Shown: positions 24,301 through 30,490 of the stretch, in pieces | Layout of the letters: the number at the start of each line of letters is the position of its first letter | How positions within the stretch are numbered: the stretch's first letter is position 1 | Virus record (IMG/VR): IMGVR_UViG_3300047297_000030 | Span: 1 to 34,700 of that record | Length of the DNA stretch: 34,700 nt | Reading direction: 5' to 3' (one strand) | Source: a virus | Notes under the pieces: model-generated | Told to the model about the DNA's origin: nothing | The model's input: the letters and a program-made list of their open reading frames with translations, nothing else | The model's database searches: none | Position numbers and translations under genes: made by a program

Positions 24301-24794
24301 TTATCGACCCCATAACTGCTTTAGAAGGCTTACAGCAAGCGATTGGACTCGTTAAGAAGGCCAGTAAGGTTGCTCAGGATTTATCTGGCTTAACCCCCAT
24401 GATTGCCAAGATGTTCGATGCTAAGAGCGTTGCAACAAAGGCGATGGTTGAGGCTAAGAGGTCAGGCAATAAATCTAATCTAGGTACTGCTTTACAAATC
24501 GAGATGGTTCTTGATGAGGCCAAGCGGTTCGAGGCTGAATTGATGCTTTTATTTCAGGCTACTGGTCGTGCGGATGTGTGGCAGAAGATTAAACAGCGTC
24601 AGCAGCAAATGGACTTAGAAGATGCTCACCTTGCCAGACAAGCCAAAGAAGAAGAAAAGAAGCGCAAAGAGGCCGAGCAAGAGCAAATGGAGTGGGCGGT
24701 AGGTATTGTGGTGATCGTGATGCTTCTAGGCGCTATTGGCTGGGGTATTAATGAACTTGCTGAAATGTGTGCTGGCTCAAGGTGTGGGCGGTGA
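24297..24794 (+). CDS. Coiled-coil membrane-anchored protein of lysis region (165 aa)
   Basis: The ATG at 24297 overlaps the previous stop. The first ~90 residues are helical with an AKMFDAKSVATKAMVEAKRSG segment. Residues ~100-135 are a highly charged coiled coil, with a transmembrane helix at ~138-155 (AVGIVVIVMLLGAIGWGI) near the C-terminus. This type is common beside lysis genes of environmental phages. A spanin-like or membrane-organising role is possible, but it has neither a signal sequence nor a lipobox, so it is not a classical Rz/Rz1. Confidence 0.65.
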   Translation: MIIDPITALEGLQQAIGLVKKASKVAQDLSGLTPMIAKMFDAKSVATKAMVEAKRSGNKSNLGTALQIEMVLDEAKRFEAELMLLFQATGRADVWQKIKQRQQQMDLEDAHLARQAKEEEKKRKEAEQEQMEWAVGIVVIVMLLGAIGWGINELAEMCAGSRCGR

Positions 24795-24940
24795 ATGAAT
24801 ATCAAAAACAGTTTGACCAGTTCCTCAAAGTCTTTGTTAGGCTGTGCATTGTGATCTGGGTGCTTGGTCTGCTCAAGTACATCCCTGATGAATTGGCGGA
24901 TAAGATCGTGGATAAACTTCTTGGAATGATTGGACTTTAA
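24791..24940 (+). CDS. Small single-span membrane protein (49 aa)
   Basis: GTG at 24791 overlaps the previous stop by three bases. The frame encodes MNEYQKQFDQFLKVFVRLCI, then VIWVLGLLKYIPDELADKIVD. It has one hydrophobic helix (residues ~13-30) and an amphipathic end. It ends directly before the ATG at 24941. An ATG at 24795 is in another frame. It could be an antiholin or holin accessory protein by position. Confidence 0.6.
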   Translation: MNEYQKQFDQFLKVFVRLCIVIWVLGLLKYIPDELADKIVDKLLGMIGL

Positions 24941-25456
24941 ATGCTTACATTACTCTCAACCCTGATCTCATTCTTGATGGGTGGATTGCCTAAAATTCTT
25001 GACTTCTTTCAAGACCGAGCAGATAAAAAGCATGAGTTAGAACTGGCTCAAATGCAAATTGCTCGTGAGCTAGAACTACGCAAAGCGGGATTTGAGGCAC
25101 AAGAGAGAATAGAGCATATCAAGTCTGAGCAACTAGCGACAGAGAGCGCAGCTAACACCACTCAAGTTTTGATTGGTGCACAGCAAGCTGAGATGCAAGC
25201 CCTCTATGCTCACGACACATCGCTTAACGAAGGCACTAGCGAGTGGATGAAAAACTTTAGAGCAAGTGTTCGCCCTGTCATTACCTTTGGATTCTTTTTC
25301 CTTTTGGTGTTTGTTGATGTTGGCCTGTTTGCCTACGGGTGGAGTCGTGGTGTCCCATTTACCGAGTTGGCTGAAATGCTTTGGGATTCTGAGACGCAAG
25401 CCTTGTTCGCCTCAATCATAGCTTTCCACTTTGGTGGCAGAGCGTTTGGCAAATGA
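24941..25456 (+). CDS. 3TM holin, GTA-type (171 aa)
   Basis: An N-terminal hydrophobic helix (LLSTLISFLMGGLPKILDFF) is followed by a long charged coiled coil (ADKKHELELAQMQIARELELR, ~residues 27-75). Then come EWMKNFRASVRPVITFGFFFLLVFVDVGLFAYG and a final hydrophobic ALFASIIAFHFGGRA. The SVRP-containing second membrane segment and overall layout match the Holin_3TM family described for gene-transfer-agent release. It probably cooperates or competes with the holin at 23975. Confidence 0.75.
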   Translation: MLTLLSTLISFLMGGLPKILDFFQDRADKKHELELAQMQIARELELRKAGFEAQERIEHIKSEQLATESAANTTQVLIGAQQAEMQALYAHDTSLNEGTSEWMKNFRASVRPVITFGFFFLLVFVDVGLFAYGWSRGVPFTELAEMLWDSETQALFASIIAFHFGGRAFGK

Positions 25457-25461
25457 AAAAT

Positions 25462-26022
25462 CTACTCATCATCTTGAATATGCGCCCATCGTTTGCCCTT
25501 TTCAATAAGATAGATTGTGGATGGGCTTACATTCGCAATGATAGACAAAGAGTTGGCTGGAACACCAACGCGCAAAGCCTTACGAATGTGAATCACTTGT
25601 CTTTGCGTAAGTTTATGCATAGGTTGATTTTCCCCGCGCAAATTAACAAGGCCAGTTTCCCATTCGTGTTTAGAATTTTGCGACAATGTAACCCATTCAA
25701 GGTTTTCGGGCCTGTTGTCTGTTTTAATTCCGTTAATGTGATTAACTGTTAAATGGGGTTTGTATCCATGCACAAAACACATAGCGATCAAACGATGGAC
25801 AAAAACTTTGGGTCTTTTACCATTTTGCAATGTAGATACCACCAAATACCCGTTGCGGTTCAAAAATGGGGAAAGTTTGACAGATGGCGAATGGCTTGTA
25901 AAAGACTGCTCAAAACCATTTCTAATGCGTTTAATCGTGCGTGTTCTAGCTTCGTTCCAAATGCTTCCGTCTTCGTAAACAAGCCAAGAAGCGTTTTTTT
26001 CAATTACTTTTATTGGGTTCAT
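25462..26022 (-). CDS. HNH homing endonuclease, NUMOD4-type, antisense in lysis region (186 aa)
   Basis: Contains an N-terminal NUMOD4-like segment (ASWLVYEDGSIWNEARTRTIK), YLVVSTLQNGKRPKVFVHRLIAMCF, an HNH core (LTVNHINGIKTDNRPENLEWVT) and a C-terminal helix-turn-helix (LTQRQVIHIRKALRVGVPAN). This is the plan of free-standing phage homing endonucleases. It lies on the strand opposite to its neighbours, between the 3TM holin and the endolysin. Start chosen at the ATG whose codon is 26020-26022, because a strong -10 (26032-26037) lies just upstream. An ATG at 26046 would add eight residues. Probably a mobile gene unrelated to lysis. Confidence 0.88.
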   Translation of the reverse strand: MNPIKVIEKNASWLVYEDGSIWNEARTRTIKRIRNGFEQSFTSHSPSVKLSPFLNRNGYLVVSTLQNGKRPKVFVHRLIAMCFVHGYKPHLTVNHINGIKTDNRPENLEWVTLSQNSKHEWETGLVNLRGENQPMHKLTQRQVIHIRKALRVGVPANSLSIIANVSPSTIYLIEKGKRWAHIQDDE

Positions 26023-26031
26023 AGTGTTCAT

Positions 26032-26040
26032 ATTATAGCA
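26032..26040 (-). promoter_or_regulatory. Extended -10 promoter of the homing endonuclease
   Basis: On the minus strand this reads TGCTATAAT, a perfect extended -10, with TTTTCA as a possible -35 17 bases upstream. The expected transcript start would be only about five bases before the ATG at 26022, so the mRNA would be nearly leaderless. The element sits in the gap before the endolysin gene. Confidence 0.6.
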
Positions 26041-26053
26041 GGACATTCGTAAG

Positions 26054-26530
26054 ATGAAAACTAGTTTAAAAACAATTGAACTAATAAAACATCATGAGGG
26101 TGTACGGCAAATGCCATACAAATGCCCCGCAAAACTTTGGACTTGTTGCGTGGGCCATGTCATGTTCCCAGAGCAAGGCAAACTCAAGATAGACCAACGA
26201 GATGCTTTTGTACCGCCTCCAGAGGCCATGCGTAAATACTCAATGGAGGAAGTTGATGCAATACTTAGGGCTGACCTTACTAGGTTTGAGAAAGGAGTGG
26301 CTACTTATTGTCCTGTGCCTCTTACTCAAGGACAGTTTGATGCGCTTGTATCCTTTTCTTTCAATGTAGGTTTAGGCACTCTCCAAAGATCAACCTTGCG
26401 TCAAAAGGTATTGCGTGGAGATATGGAGGGCGCTGCCGAGGAACTTTTAAAATATTGCATGGCAGGGGGTAAGGTTCTCAAAGGTTTACAGAAACGCCGT
26501 TTAGACGAACGGTCTTTGTTTTTAAACTAA
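26054..26530 (+). CDS. Endolysin, GH24 lysozyme (158 aa)
   Basis: Cleaves the glycan strands of peptidoglycan at the end of infection. The catalytic pattern E-x8-C-x5-T is exact: E15, C24, T30 (HHEGVRQMPYKCPAKLWTCC), as in lysozymes that use Cys instead of Asp. The downstream LTQGQFDALVSFSFNVG and LRQKVLRGDMEGAAEELLKY match phage lysozymes. There is no N-terminal membrane segment, so it depends on a holin. The start ATGAAAACT follows the inserted homing endonuclease. A similar ATGAAAAAT lies at 25453 at the other side of the insert. Confidence 0.93.
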   Translation: MKTSLKTIELIKHHEGVRQMPYKCPAKLWTCCVGHVMFPEQGKLKIDQRDAFVPPPEAMRKYSMEEVDAILRADLTRFEKGVATYCPVPLTQGQFDALVSFSFNVGLGTLQRSTLRQKVLRGDMEGAAEELLKYCMAGGKVLKGLQKRRLDERSLFLN

Positions 26531-26560
26531 ACTGTAATGAAAACCATGTAAGGTGTTGAT

Positions 26561-26935
26561 ATGGCTAACATTCCCACACCAGAAAACGCTAAACTATTTG
26601 CTGAAAGTGTCAGAAAATGGCAACAAGTGTTAAGTCTTGGCGATTGGAGAATCGAGAAGGGGAGTAAGCCTGCAAAGCAAGCAATGGCCTCTGTGGAGTT
26701 TAATGCTTCTGCAAGGTTAGCCACTTACAGATTAGGCGACTTTGGCGCTGAGAAGATAACGCCAGAGTCCTTAGACAAGACGGCATTGCACGAATTACTT
26801 CATGTGTTCTTACACGATTTAATGACTGTGGCACAAGACCCAAAATCCTCCCAAGACGAGGTGGAAATGCAAGAGCATAGGGTCATTAACTTGTTAGAAA
26901 ACTTACTCTCTAAGGATTCTCATGGGGTCAAATAA
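26561..26935 (+). CDS. Small zinc-protease-like phage protein (124 aa)
   Basis: ALHELLHVFLHDLM contains H77-E78-x2-H81 with a further His at 85, an HExxHxxxH zinc site like those of small metallopeptidases. The N-terminal WQQVLSLGDWRIEKG and FNASARLATYRLGDFG segments occur with this motif in proteins I have seen from environmental phages. Substrate is unknown. Being encoded after the endolysin, it could act on host or virion proteins. Loss of catalytic residues is not apparent. Confidence 0.65.
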   Translation: MANIPTPENAKLFAESVRKWQQVLSLGDWRIEKGSKPAKQAMASVEFNASARLATYRLGDFGAEKITPESLDKTALHELLHVFLHDLMTVAQDPKSSQDEVEMQEHRVINLLENLLSKDSHGVK

Positions 26936-27905
26936 CGAAGCCTGTACCGATGCTGAGTTCATCAAGATATGGAGTGAACATCGGTCTGCTGCCAAGGTTG
27001 CTGAAAAACTTGGAGTTGTTGTAAGAGCAGTCTATTTGCGTAGAAGGTTCATTGAGCAACACTACAAAATTAAGTTATCTGCTACTGACCCCAGAGGTTT
27101 GAAATACGATGTTGACAAACCAAAGTCATTCTCACCCCTCAAACAAGTTGATCTTGGCATACTTGATGGGTGTGTGATTGTCTTCTCTGATGCTCACTTT
27201 ATCCCACAGCAACGATCTACAGCCTTTAAAGGGCTTCTATGGGCCATCCAAGAGTTCAAACCCAAGGCGGTGATATGTAACGGCGATGCGTTTGATGGAG
27301 CGTCTATAAGCCGTTTTGATGCGTCTGAGCACCAGACTTCTGTTATTCAAGAGTTAAAGGCTTGTCAGGCAATGCTCGGTGAGATCGAGGAAGCGGCTAA
27401 AGCTGAGAGGCACAATGTAAAGTTGATATTTACATTTGGTAATCACGATTCTAGGTTTGCCAATAGACTAATCTCACACGCCCCTCAATTCAAGGATGTT
27501 GTGGGGTTTAAGCTGACAGACCATCTGCCTAATTGGGAGTTCTGCTGGGCTTGTTGGCCTACCCCAGATGTCATTATTAAGCACCGATATAAGGGTGGTA
27601 TTCATGCTGCTCACAACAACACAATCAACGCAGGTGTTTCGATAATTACTGGACACCTACATTCTCTCAAGGTCACGCCATTTAGTGACTATAACGGTGT
27701 GAGATATGGGGTAGATACAGGGACACTTGCTGAGATTGATGGCCCTCAGTTTACCTATGGTGAGTTAAACCCTAGTAACCACAGATCAGGGTTTGCAGTA
27801 CTTAACTTCTTTAATGGGAAGTTATTGTGGCCTGAACTTGTCCACAAGTTTGATGAGGACATGGTTCAATTTCGTGGTGAAGTTATAGATGTAGGTGCAT
27901 TTTGA
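26922..27905 (+). CDS. HTH-calcineurin-like metallophosphoesterase (327 aa)
   Basis: The N-terminal helix-turn-helix-like segment (~20-40, RSAAKVAEKLGVVVRAVYLRR) is joined to a calcineurin-like phosphoesterase. Metal-binding motifs in order: D90-x-H92 (FSDAHF), G121-D122 (CNGDAFDG), G173-N-H-D176 and G244-H-L-H247. Such fusions are found in phages, where a nuclease or phosphatase role in DNA or RNA processing is assumed. It overlaps the previous gene by 14 bases. The HTH suggests that it acts on nucleic acid, by inference. Confidence 0.85.
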   Translation: MGSNNEACTDAEFIKIWSEHRSAAKVAEKLGVVVRAVYLRRRFIEQHYKIKLSATDPRGLKYDVDKPKSFSPLKQVDLGILDGCVIVFSDAHFIPQQRSTAFKGLLWAIQEFKPKAVICNGDAFDGASISRFDASEHQTSVIQELKACQAMLGEIEEAAKAERHNVKLIFTFGNHDSRFANRLISHAPQFKDVVGFKLTDHLPNWEFCWACWPTPDVIIKHRYKGGIHAAHNNTINAGVSIITGHLHSLKVTPFSDYNGVRYGVDTGTLAEIDGPQFTYGELNPSNHRSGFAVLNFFNGKLLWPELVHKFDEDMVQFRGEVIDVGAF

Positions 27906-28045
27906 GCGCTTGGCTAATTATCCTCACAGGGGCGATATACGCTTACATAGCTGGTGAGCAGTTATGGAAAGACAACCCACAAATGGCAATAGTCTATGCA
28001 GGCTACGCCTTTTCAAATGTGGGTCTTTACTTGTTGGCTAAGTAA
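27902..28045 (+). CDS. Tiny two-helix membrane protein (47 aa)
   Basis: TTG at 27902 overlaps the stop of the phosphoesterase gene. The product MSAWLIILTGAIYAYIAGEQ, then LWKDNPQMAIVYAGYAFSNV, has two hydrophobic helices split by a charged turn. It is the last gene of the rightward late operon before the convergent leftward operon. Function is unknown; a membrane-acting accessory protein is plausible. Confidence 0.55.
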   Translation: MSAWLIILTGAIYAYIAGEQLWKDNPQMAIVYAGYAFSNVGLYLLAK

Positions 28046-28050
28046 CTTAT

Positions 28051-28081
28051 AGGTTTCTTTTGTTAGTCAGAATCGAAACCT
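28051..28081. terminator. Inverted repeat between convergent operons
   Basis: AGGTTTC (28051-28057) and GAAACCT (28075-28081) form a seven-pair stem with a 17-base loop exactly where the two operons meet. Neither side has a clear U tract, so it is at best a weak or Rho-assisted terminator, possibly bidirectional. Confidence 0.35.
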
Positions 28082-28239
28082 GAATCTTCAATGGTGACTG
28101 CTTCATAGTTGACTGCCCAACCATGTTTTTCTTGAAACATAATGAATTCTTGAAATATCTTTACCTTGTCAAAGTCAAAGGTTTCAATCGTGATTTTCTC
28201 AGGTTCAGCGTAACCAAACGAAATTTCAACTTTAAACAT
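28063..28239 (-). CDS. Small acidic hypothetical protein (58 aa)
   Basis: It reads MFKVEISFGYAEPEKITIET, then FDFDKVKIFQEFIMFQEKHG, and ends in an acidic EDSGFDSD tail. It is the last gene of the leftward operon, 14 bases after the stop of the preceding gene, with AAGGAC-type sequence before the ATG. No family is recognised. Acidic small proteins of this sort are often inhibitors or DNA mimics, but no evidence here shows that. Confidence 0.6.
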   Translation of the reverse strand: MFKVEISFGYAEPEKITIETFDFDKVKIFQEFIMFQEKHGWAVNYEAVTIEDSGFDSD

Positions 28240-28253
28240 TTTTAGTCCTTTGG

Positions 28254-28577
28254 CTAAGTAGCTTTCATAACTCTTTGTTTCTTACCAGATCGACCCAATC
28301 TAGTGCCAGTAATCTCGATATATCCCTTGTCTAACAAAGAGCGATAACGTGCTGTTATTGAGGAATAAGGGTAGTCTGGGTACATCTCTAGTATCTGGTC
28401 TGAGATACACCCATCAGGAAAGCCTTTAATGGCCTCATAGACCATGTTCTCTAGCTTGGCGCTGTCTACCCCTTGGGCGGCTTGATGGCTCGTTACAGGG
28501 TCTTCTTTTCTAACCAACTTAAATGCTGGTTGACCAAAGAATCTATCCATTGACTGCTTCATGTTATCGAAAATCAT
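28254..28577 (-). CDS. Winged-helix-like small protein (107 aa)
   Basis: The N-terminal part contains KEDPVTSHQAAQGVDSAKLE, a pattern I associate with small phage proteins, then YEAIKGFPDGCISDQILEMYPDYPYSSITARYRSLLDKGYIEITGTR, which reads like a winged helix-turn-helix with recognition helix SSITARYRSLL. C-terminal residues are basic. It probably binds DNA; it may regulate or assist recombination. It is preceded by a long structured leader (28595-28670). Confidence 0.7.
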   Translation of the reverse strand: MIFDNMKQSMDRFFGQPAFKLVRKEDPVTSHQAAQGVDSAKLENMVYEAIKGFPDGCISDQILEMYPDYPYSSITARYRSLLDKGYIEITGTRLGRSGKKQRVMKAT

Positions 28578-28594
28578 TATTTATTCCTTGAGGT

Positions 28595-28670
28595 GGGCGG
28601 TACTCGCTGCGTCTGTGCATTAAGTCAGATGCTTGTCATCGCAACTGGCGCAGCATCCGCTTTCCCGCCC
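28595..28670 (-). ncRNA. Structured RNA segment in leftward operon (candidate)
   Basis: Nested inverted repeats occupy a ~100-base gap: GGGCGG with CCGCCC (outer stem), GCTGCG with CGCAGC (middle stem), and a small inner hairpin GATG/CATC around ACAAG. On the minus strand it would be the leader of the 107-residue gene and ends in AAGGA near its ATG. GC content is higher than its surroundings. It could be a cis-regulatory element, a processed small RNA or a protein-binding site. I match it to no known family. Confidence 0.5.
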
Positions 28671-28676
28671 GTTAAC

Positions 28677-28928
28677 TTAAAATGGCAAATCTGAATCGTC
28701 GAATTCTTCTTGCTTAACCTTTTTCTTAGGTTGCAAAGAAGCGTCAGCGTTCTTGTTCTTGACAGACAAAGACATGAACTTATTCCCATCTTTGCTGATC
28801 TTTATCCAAGCAGATAGCCAGTAGTCTGTACCATCTACATTGATGCTGCCTTTATAGTCGGGAAACTTAGCATCGTCCTTGCGGTCGTTCTTGAAAAGAC
28901 TACCCCGATTGTTGTTGTCGTATTCCAT
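28677..28928 (-). CDS. Small ssDNA-binding-like protein with acidic tip (83 aa)
   Basis: A compact beta-rich body (DYKGSINVDGTDYWLSAWIK, then NKFMSLSVKNKN) is followed by a linker and the C-terminal end FDDSDLPF, which mimics the acidic tip of bacterial SSB (DDDIPF) used to recruit partners. The gene begins in a TAATG overlap with the annealing protein gene. I infer an SSB-like partner for recombination. The body also resembles small DUF736-type proteins. Confidence 0.6.
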   Translation of the reverse strand: MEYDNNNRGSLFKNDRKDDAKFPDYKGSINVDGTDYWLSAWIKISKDGNKFMSLSVKNKNADASLQPKKKVKQEEFDDSDLPF

Positions 28929-29578
28929 TATTCTTTCGCTTTCTTAATTGCTGTTCTTACTTTGCTTGGCAGTAGTCCCCACAAAGCCACTTTTTGATCG
29001 GCCTCTAGGTTTTCTGCTTCCATTTTCTCAAGTCCTTGCTTTCCATCAAGGGCTATGAGTTCCATTGCTAACTCCCTGAGATATTCCATCTCCTCTGGTG
29101 GTAGCGTATCTGCTATGCCTTGTGTAGGCGTAATGATGACCTTTTCTACTGGTGCATCCTCATTGGGCAAGTCTTGACCAGCATAGATGTATAACCCAAG
29201 TCCATGCAAGCCAAGTGCTTTGGTCATGCAGCGCATAATGGCTGTGTTGACCGCAAAAGCATCGCACTCAACCCGATACTCTTTGCCGTACTTAGAAACT
29301 GCTGTATAGCCCTTCAAAGGGATTGCTTTGTTGCTTGAATCCATAACTGGAAGCTGGCAGGTCATTGGCTTGTCAAACATGGTAACTGTCACCCAGACCA
29401 TTGCTGTGCCATTGATCTCCATGTAGCACTTGTCACCAAACATTTCTACCTTGTAAGTAGCTTTAGGGTCTGCTTTAAGAGCTTCTGCCCATGCCCAAGC
29501 CCATGACAGGTAGGTTAGGTTTTGTTTCTTTTCTGTGTGTTCATTAACATTTAACTTGAGTAGTGCTTCTATTGACAT
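28928..29578 (-). CDS. Single-strand annealing protein, Sak/DUF1071-type (216 aa)
   Basis: The N-terminal LKLNVNEHTEKKQNLTYLSWAWAWAE, the QLPVMDSSNKAIPLKGYT segment and VNTAIMRCMTKALGLHGLGLYIYAGQDL are diagnostic of DUF1071/Sak-type single-strand annealing proteins in the Rad52-like superfamily. They pair complementary single strands during phage recombination and replication. A charged C-terminal helix region follows. Encoded with an SSB-like protein, as in many phage recombination cassettes. Confidence 0.9.
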   Translation of the reverse strand: MSIEALLKLNVNEHTEKKQNLTYLSWAWAWAEALKADPKATYKVEMFGDKCYMEINGTAMVWVTVTMFDKPMTCQLPVMDSSNKAIPLKGYTAVSKYGKEYRVECDAFAVNTAIMRCMTKALGLHGLGLYIYAGQDLPNEDAPVEKVIITPTQGIADTLPPEEMEYLRELAMELIALDGKQGLEKMEAENLEADQKVALWGLLPSKVRTAIKKAKE

Positions 29579-29579
29579 T

Positions 29580-29756
29580 TCATTCTTCCTTTAAATAATC
29601 TTCAATTAACATTTCTTTATCTTCTTCATAGAGGTCTGCAAACTCTACAAAGTGATTCTCTTGGCAGCAACTCCATCTATCACCCTTGGTTTCTAAGCAG
29701 TAGCAACAGTAGGTCGTATGAGATAAATCCTTGATTGCGTCTTCTCTGGTAATCAT
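29580..29756 (-). CDS. Small Cys-rich acidic protein (58 aa)
   Basis: It reads MITREDAIKDLSHTTYCCYC, then LETKGDRWSCCQENHFVEFA, and ends acidic. Five cysteines and a histidine in the middle (YCCYC, SCC) suggest a zinc site. The start overlaps the previous gene's stop (ATGA), and its stop lies one base before the annealing protein ATG. Unknown family; possibly a recombination accessory. Confidence 0.6.
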   Translation of the reverse strand: MITREDAIKDLSHTTYCCYCLETKGDRWSCCQENHFVEFADLYEEDKEMLIEDYLKEE

Positions 29757-29911
29757 TGGATTCTTTCAACCTGTTTAGCAAGCAACCACTTGTCACCAAG
29801 TTTAAGAACAGACCTAACCCACTTACGCTGATTGAGTTGGTTAACCTCTGTAGGCACTAGCTTGTTGTTGTAAAGCTGTCTGGCTTTGCGTCTTAGTTCT
29901 TGTGTGTTCAT
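29753..29911 (-). CDS. Small basic protein (52 aa)
   Basis: It reads MNTQELRRKARQLYNNKLVP, then TEVNQLNQRKWVRSVLKLGD. It is strongly basic and helical, with ATGA overlaps at both ends, so translational coupling is likely. Size and charge would suit a small nucleic-acid-binding protein. No family is recognised. Confidence 0.6.
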   Translation of the reverse strand: MNTQELRRKARQLYNNKLVPTEVNQLNQRKWVRSVLKLGDKWLLAKQVERIQ

Positions 29912-30120
29912 TTCAACTCCACAAGTTCAAGCACTAAACCTTCTTCATCAGGGTCGCCACCATAACTAAGAACACCATATTTTTTGTTTTTAAGTTTGAC
30001 AACAAGAGGAACATCTGGATTGCAGAAGTCATCTTTATCTGGTGCGTTATCGTATTTGACCATGCTTTCAGCCATTGCTTTACAGACTTGGCGCGTTGTG
30101 AATGGTAGTAAAAATGCCAT
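29908..30120 (-). CDS. Hypothetical small protein (70 aa)
   Basis: The ATG at 30120 is chosen because GGAGAGG lies just upstream; a longer in-frame reading from 30183 would overlap the preceding gene entirely. Sequence: MAFLLPFTTRQVCKAMAESM, then KYDNAPDKDDFCNPDVPLVV and a beta-rich C-terminus (KYGVLSYGGDPDEEGLVLEL). Unknown family. Its stop overlaps the next start. Confidence 0.6.
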   Translation of the reverse strand: MAFLLPFTTRQVCKAMAESMVKYDNAPDKDDFCNPDVPLVVKLKNKKYGVLSYGGDPDEEGLVLELVELK

Positions 30121-30122
30121 GA

Positions 30123-30215
30123 TTAACCTCTCCATGCCAACATAACACCCCAACCGCCAAAGATGACGACTGCCAATGTCCACTCAACTAGCGTTTGAAT
30201 AATCTTACTTTTCAT
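30123..30215 (-). CDS. Tiny single-span membrane protein (30 aa)
   Basis: AAGGAG lies eight bases before the ATG. The product MKSKIIQTLVEWTLAVVIFG, then GWGVMLAWRG, is one transmembrane helix with a basic N-terminus and Arg near the end, so probably inserted N-in. Very short, but the ribosome site and tight packing with the next gene support translation. Function is unknown; early phage operons often carry such membrane peptides. Confidence 0.5.
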   Translation of the reverse strand: MKSKIIQTLVEWTLAVVIFGGWGVMLAWRG

Positions 30216-30232
30216 TTTGGTTCTCCTTAGAT

Positions 30233-30248
30233 GGGGGACTAAGCCCCC
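30233..30248 (-). terminator. GC-rich hairpin between first two leftward genes
   Basis: GGGGG (30233-30237) and CCCCC (30244-30248) enclose a six-base loop. No U run follows on the minus strand; on the plus strand TGTTGATTTATT follows. It may attenuate or process the leftward transcript, and AAGGAG for the next gene lies right after it. Confidence 0.4.
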
Positions 30249-30258
30249 TGTTGATTTA

Positions 30259-30387
30259 TTACTCGACTCTGCCATCAGCGTAAACAACAACATTCTTGCC
30301 ACTAGGCAAATGCACGTTGCAAGAAACTGCACCAGCTTCAGCTTTGAGGTAACGAATTACAGAGGCGATAACTTGAGAATCTGTCAT
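30259..30387 (-). CDS. First leftward gene, small protein (42 aa)
   Basis: It starts with MTDSQVIASVIRYLKAEAGA and ends VSCNVHLPSGKNVVVYADGR-VE. It lies directly under the leftward promoter with the conserved hairpin leader and an AAGGAG ribosome site. The fold looks like a helix followed by two strands. No family is recognised. Its position as first gene of an early operon would suit an immediate-early host-directed or regulatory function, but this is inference. Confidence 0.6.
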   Translation of the reverse strand: MTDSQVIASVIRYLKAEAGAVSCNVHLPSGKNVVVYADGRVE

Positions 30388-30433
30388 TTCTGACTCCTTA
30401 AAAAGACCCTTACGAATTGTTTGGGCTGAGGTG
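30388..30433 (-). promoter_or_regulatory. Conserved transcript leader with hairpin, leftward copy
   Basis: The minus-strand copy of the leader at 78-122. The hairpin spans 30426 down to 30406: GCCC, AA, AC, AATTC loop, GT, AA, GGGT. Compared with the other copy, one inner pair changes from G-C to A-U on both sides at once, while the loop, internal AA/AA and outer stem are unchanged. It ends with TTTTTAAGGAG before the ATG at 30387. Confidence 0.6.
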
Positions 30434-30463
30434 ATTGTAAACTAATCTAAACAGACTTATCAA
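30434..30463 (-). promoter_or_regulatory. Leftward early promoter
   Basis: On minus: TTGATA (30463-30458), an 18-base spacer and TACAAT (30439-30434). Both hexamers differ from consensus at one base. The spacer contains TGTTTAGAT, like one arm of the operators, so the Cro-like protein may also touch it, but no full inverted repeat is present. Confidence 0.7.
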
Positions 30464-30490
30464 GATATTTATCTAAGTGATTACCCTAAC

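Noticed and set aside
25453-25752. 99-residue plus-strand frame and further plus-strand frames at 25753-26052
   Set aside because: They are antisense to a clear HNH endonuclease. Their sequences look like shadows, although the ATG at 25453 may be a relic of the original downstream gene start.
28595-28670. tRNA gene
   Set aside because: The stems do not form a cloverleaf with a seven-pair acceptor, an anticodon arm and a TTC-type loop.
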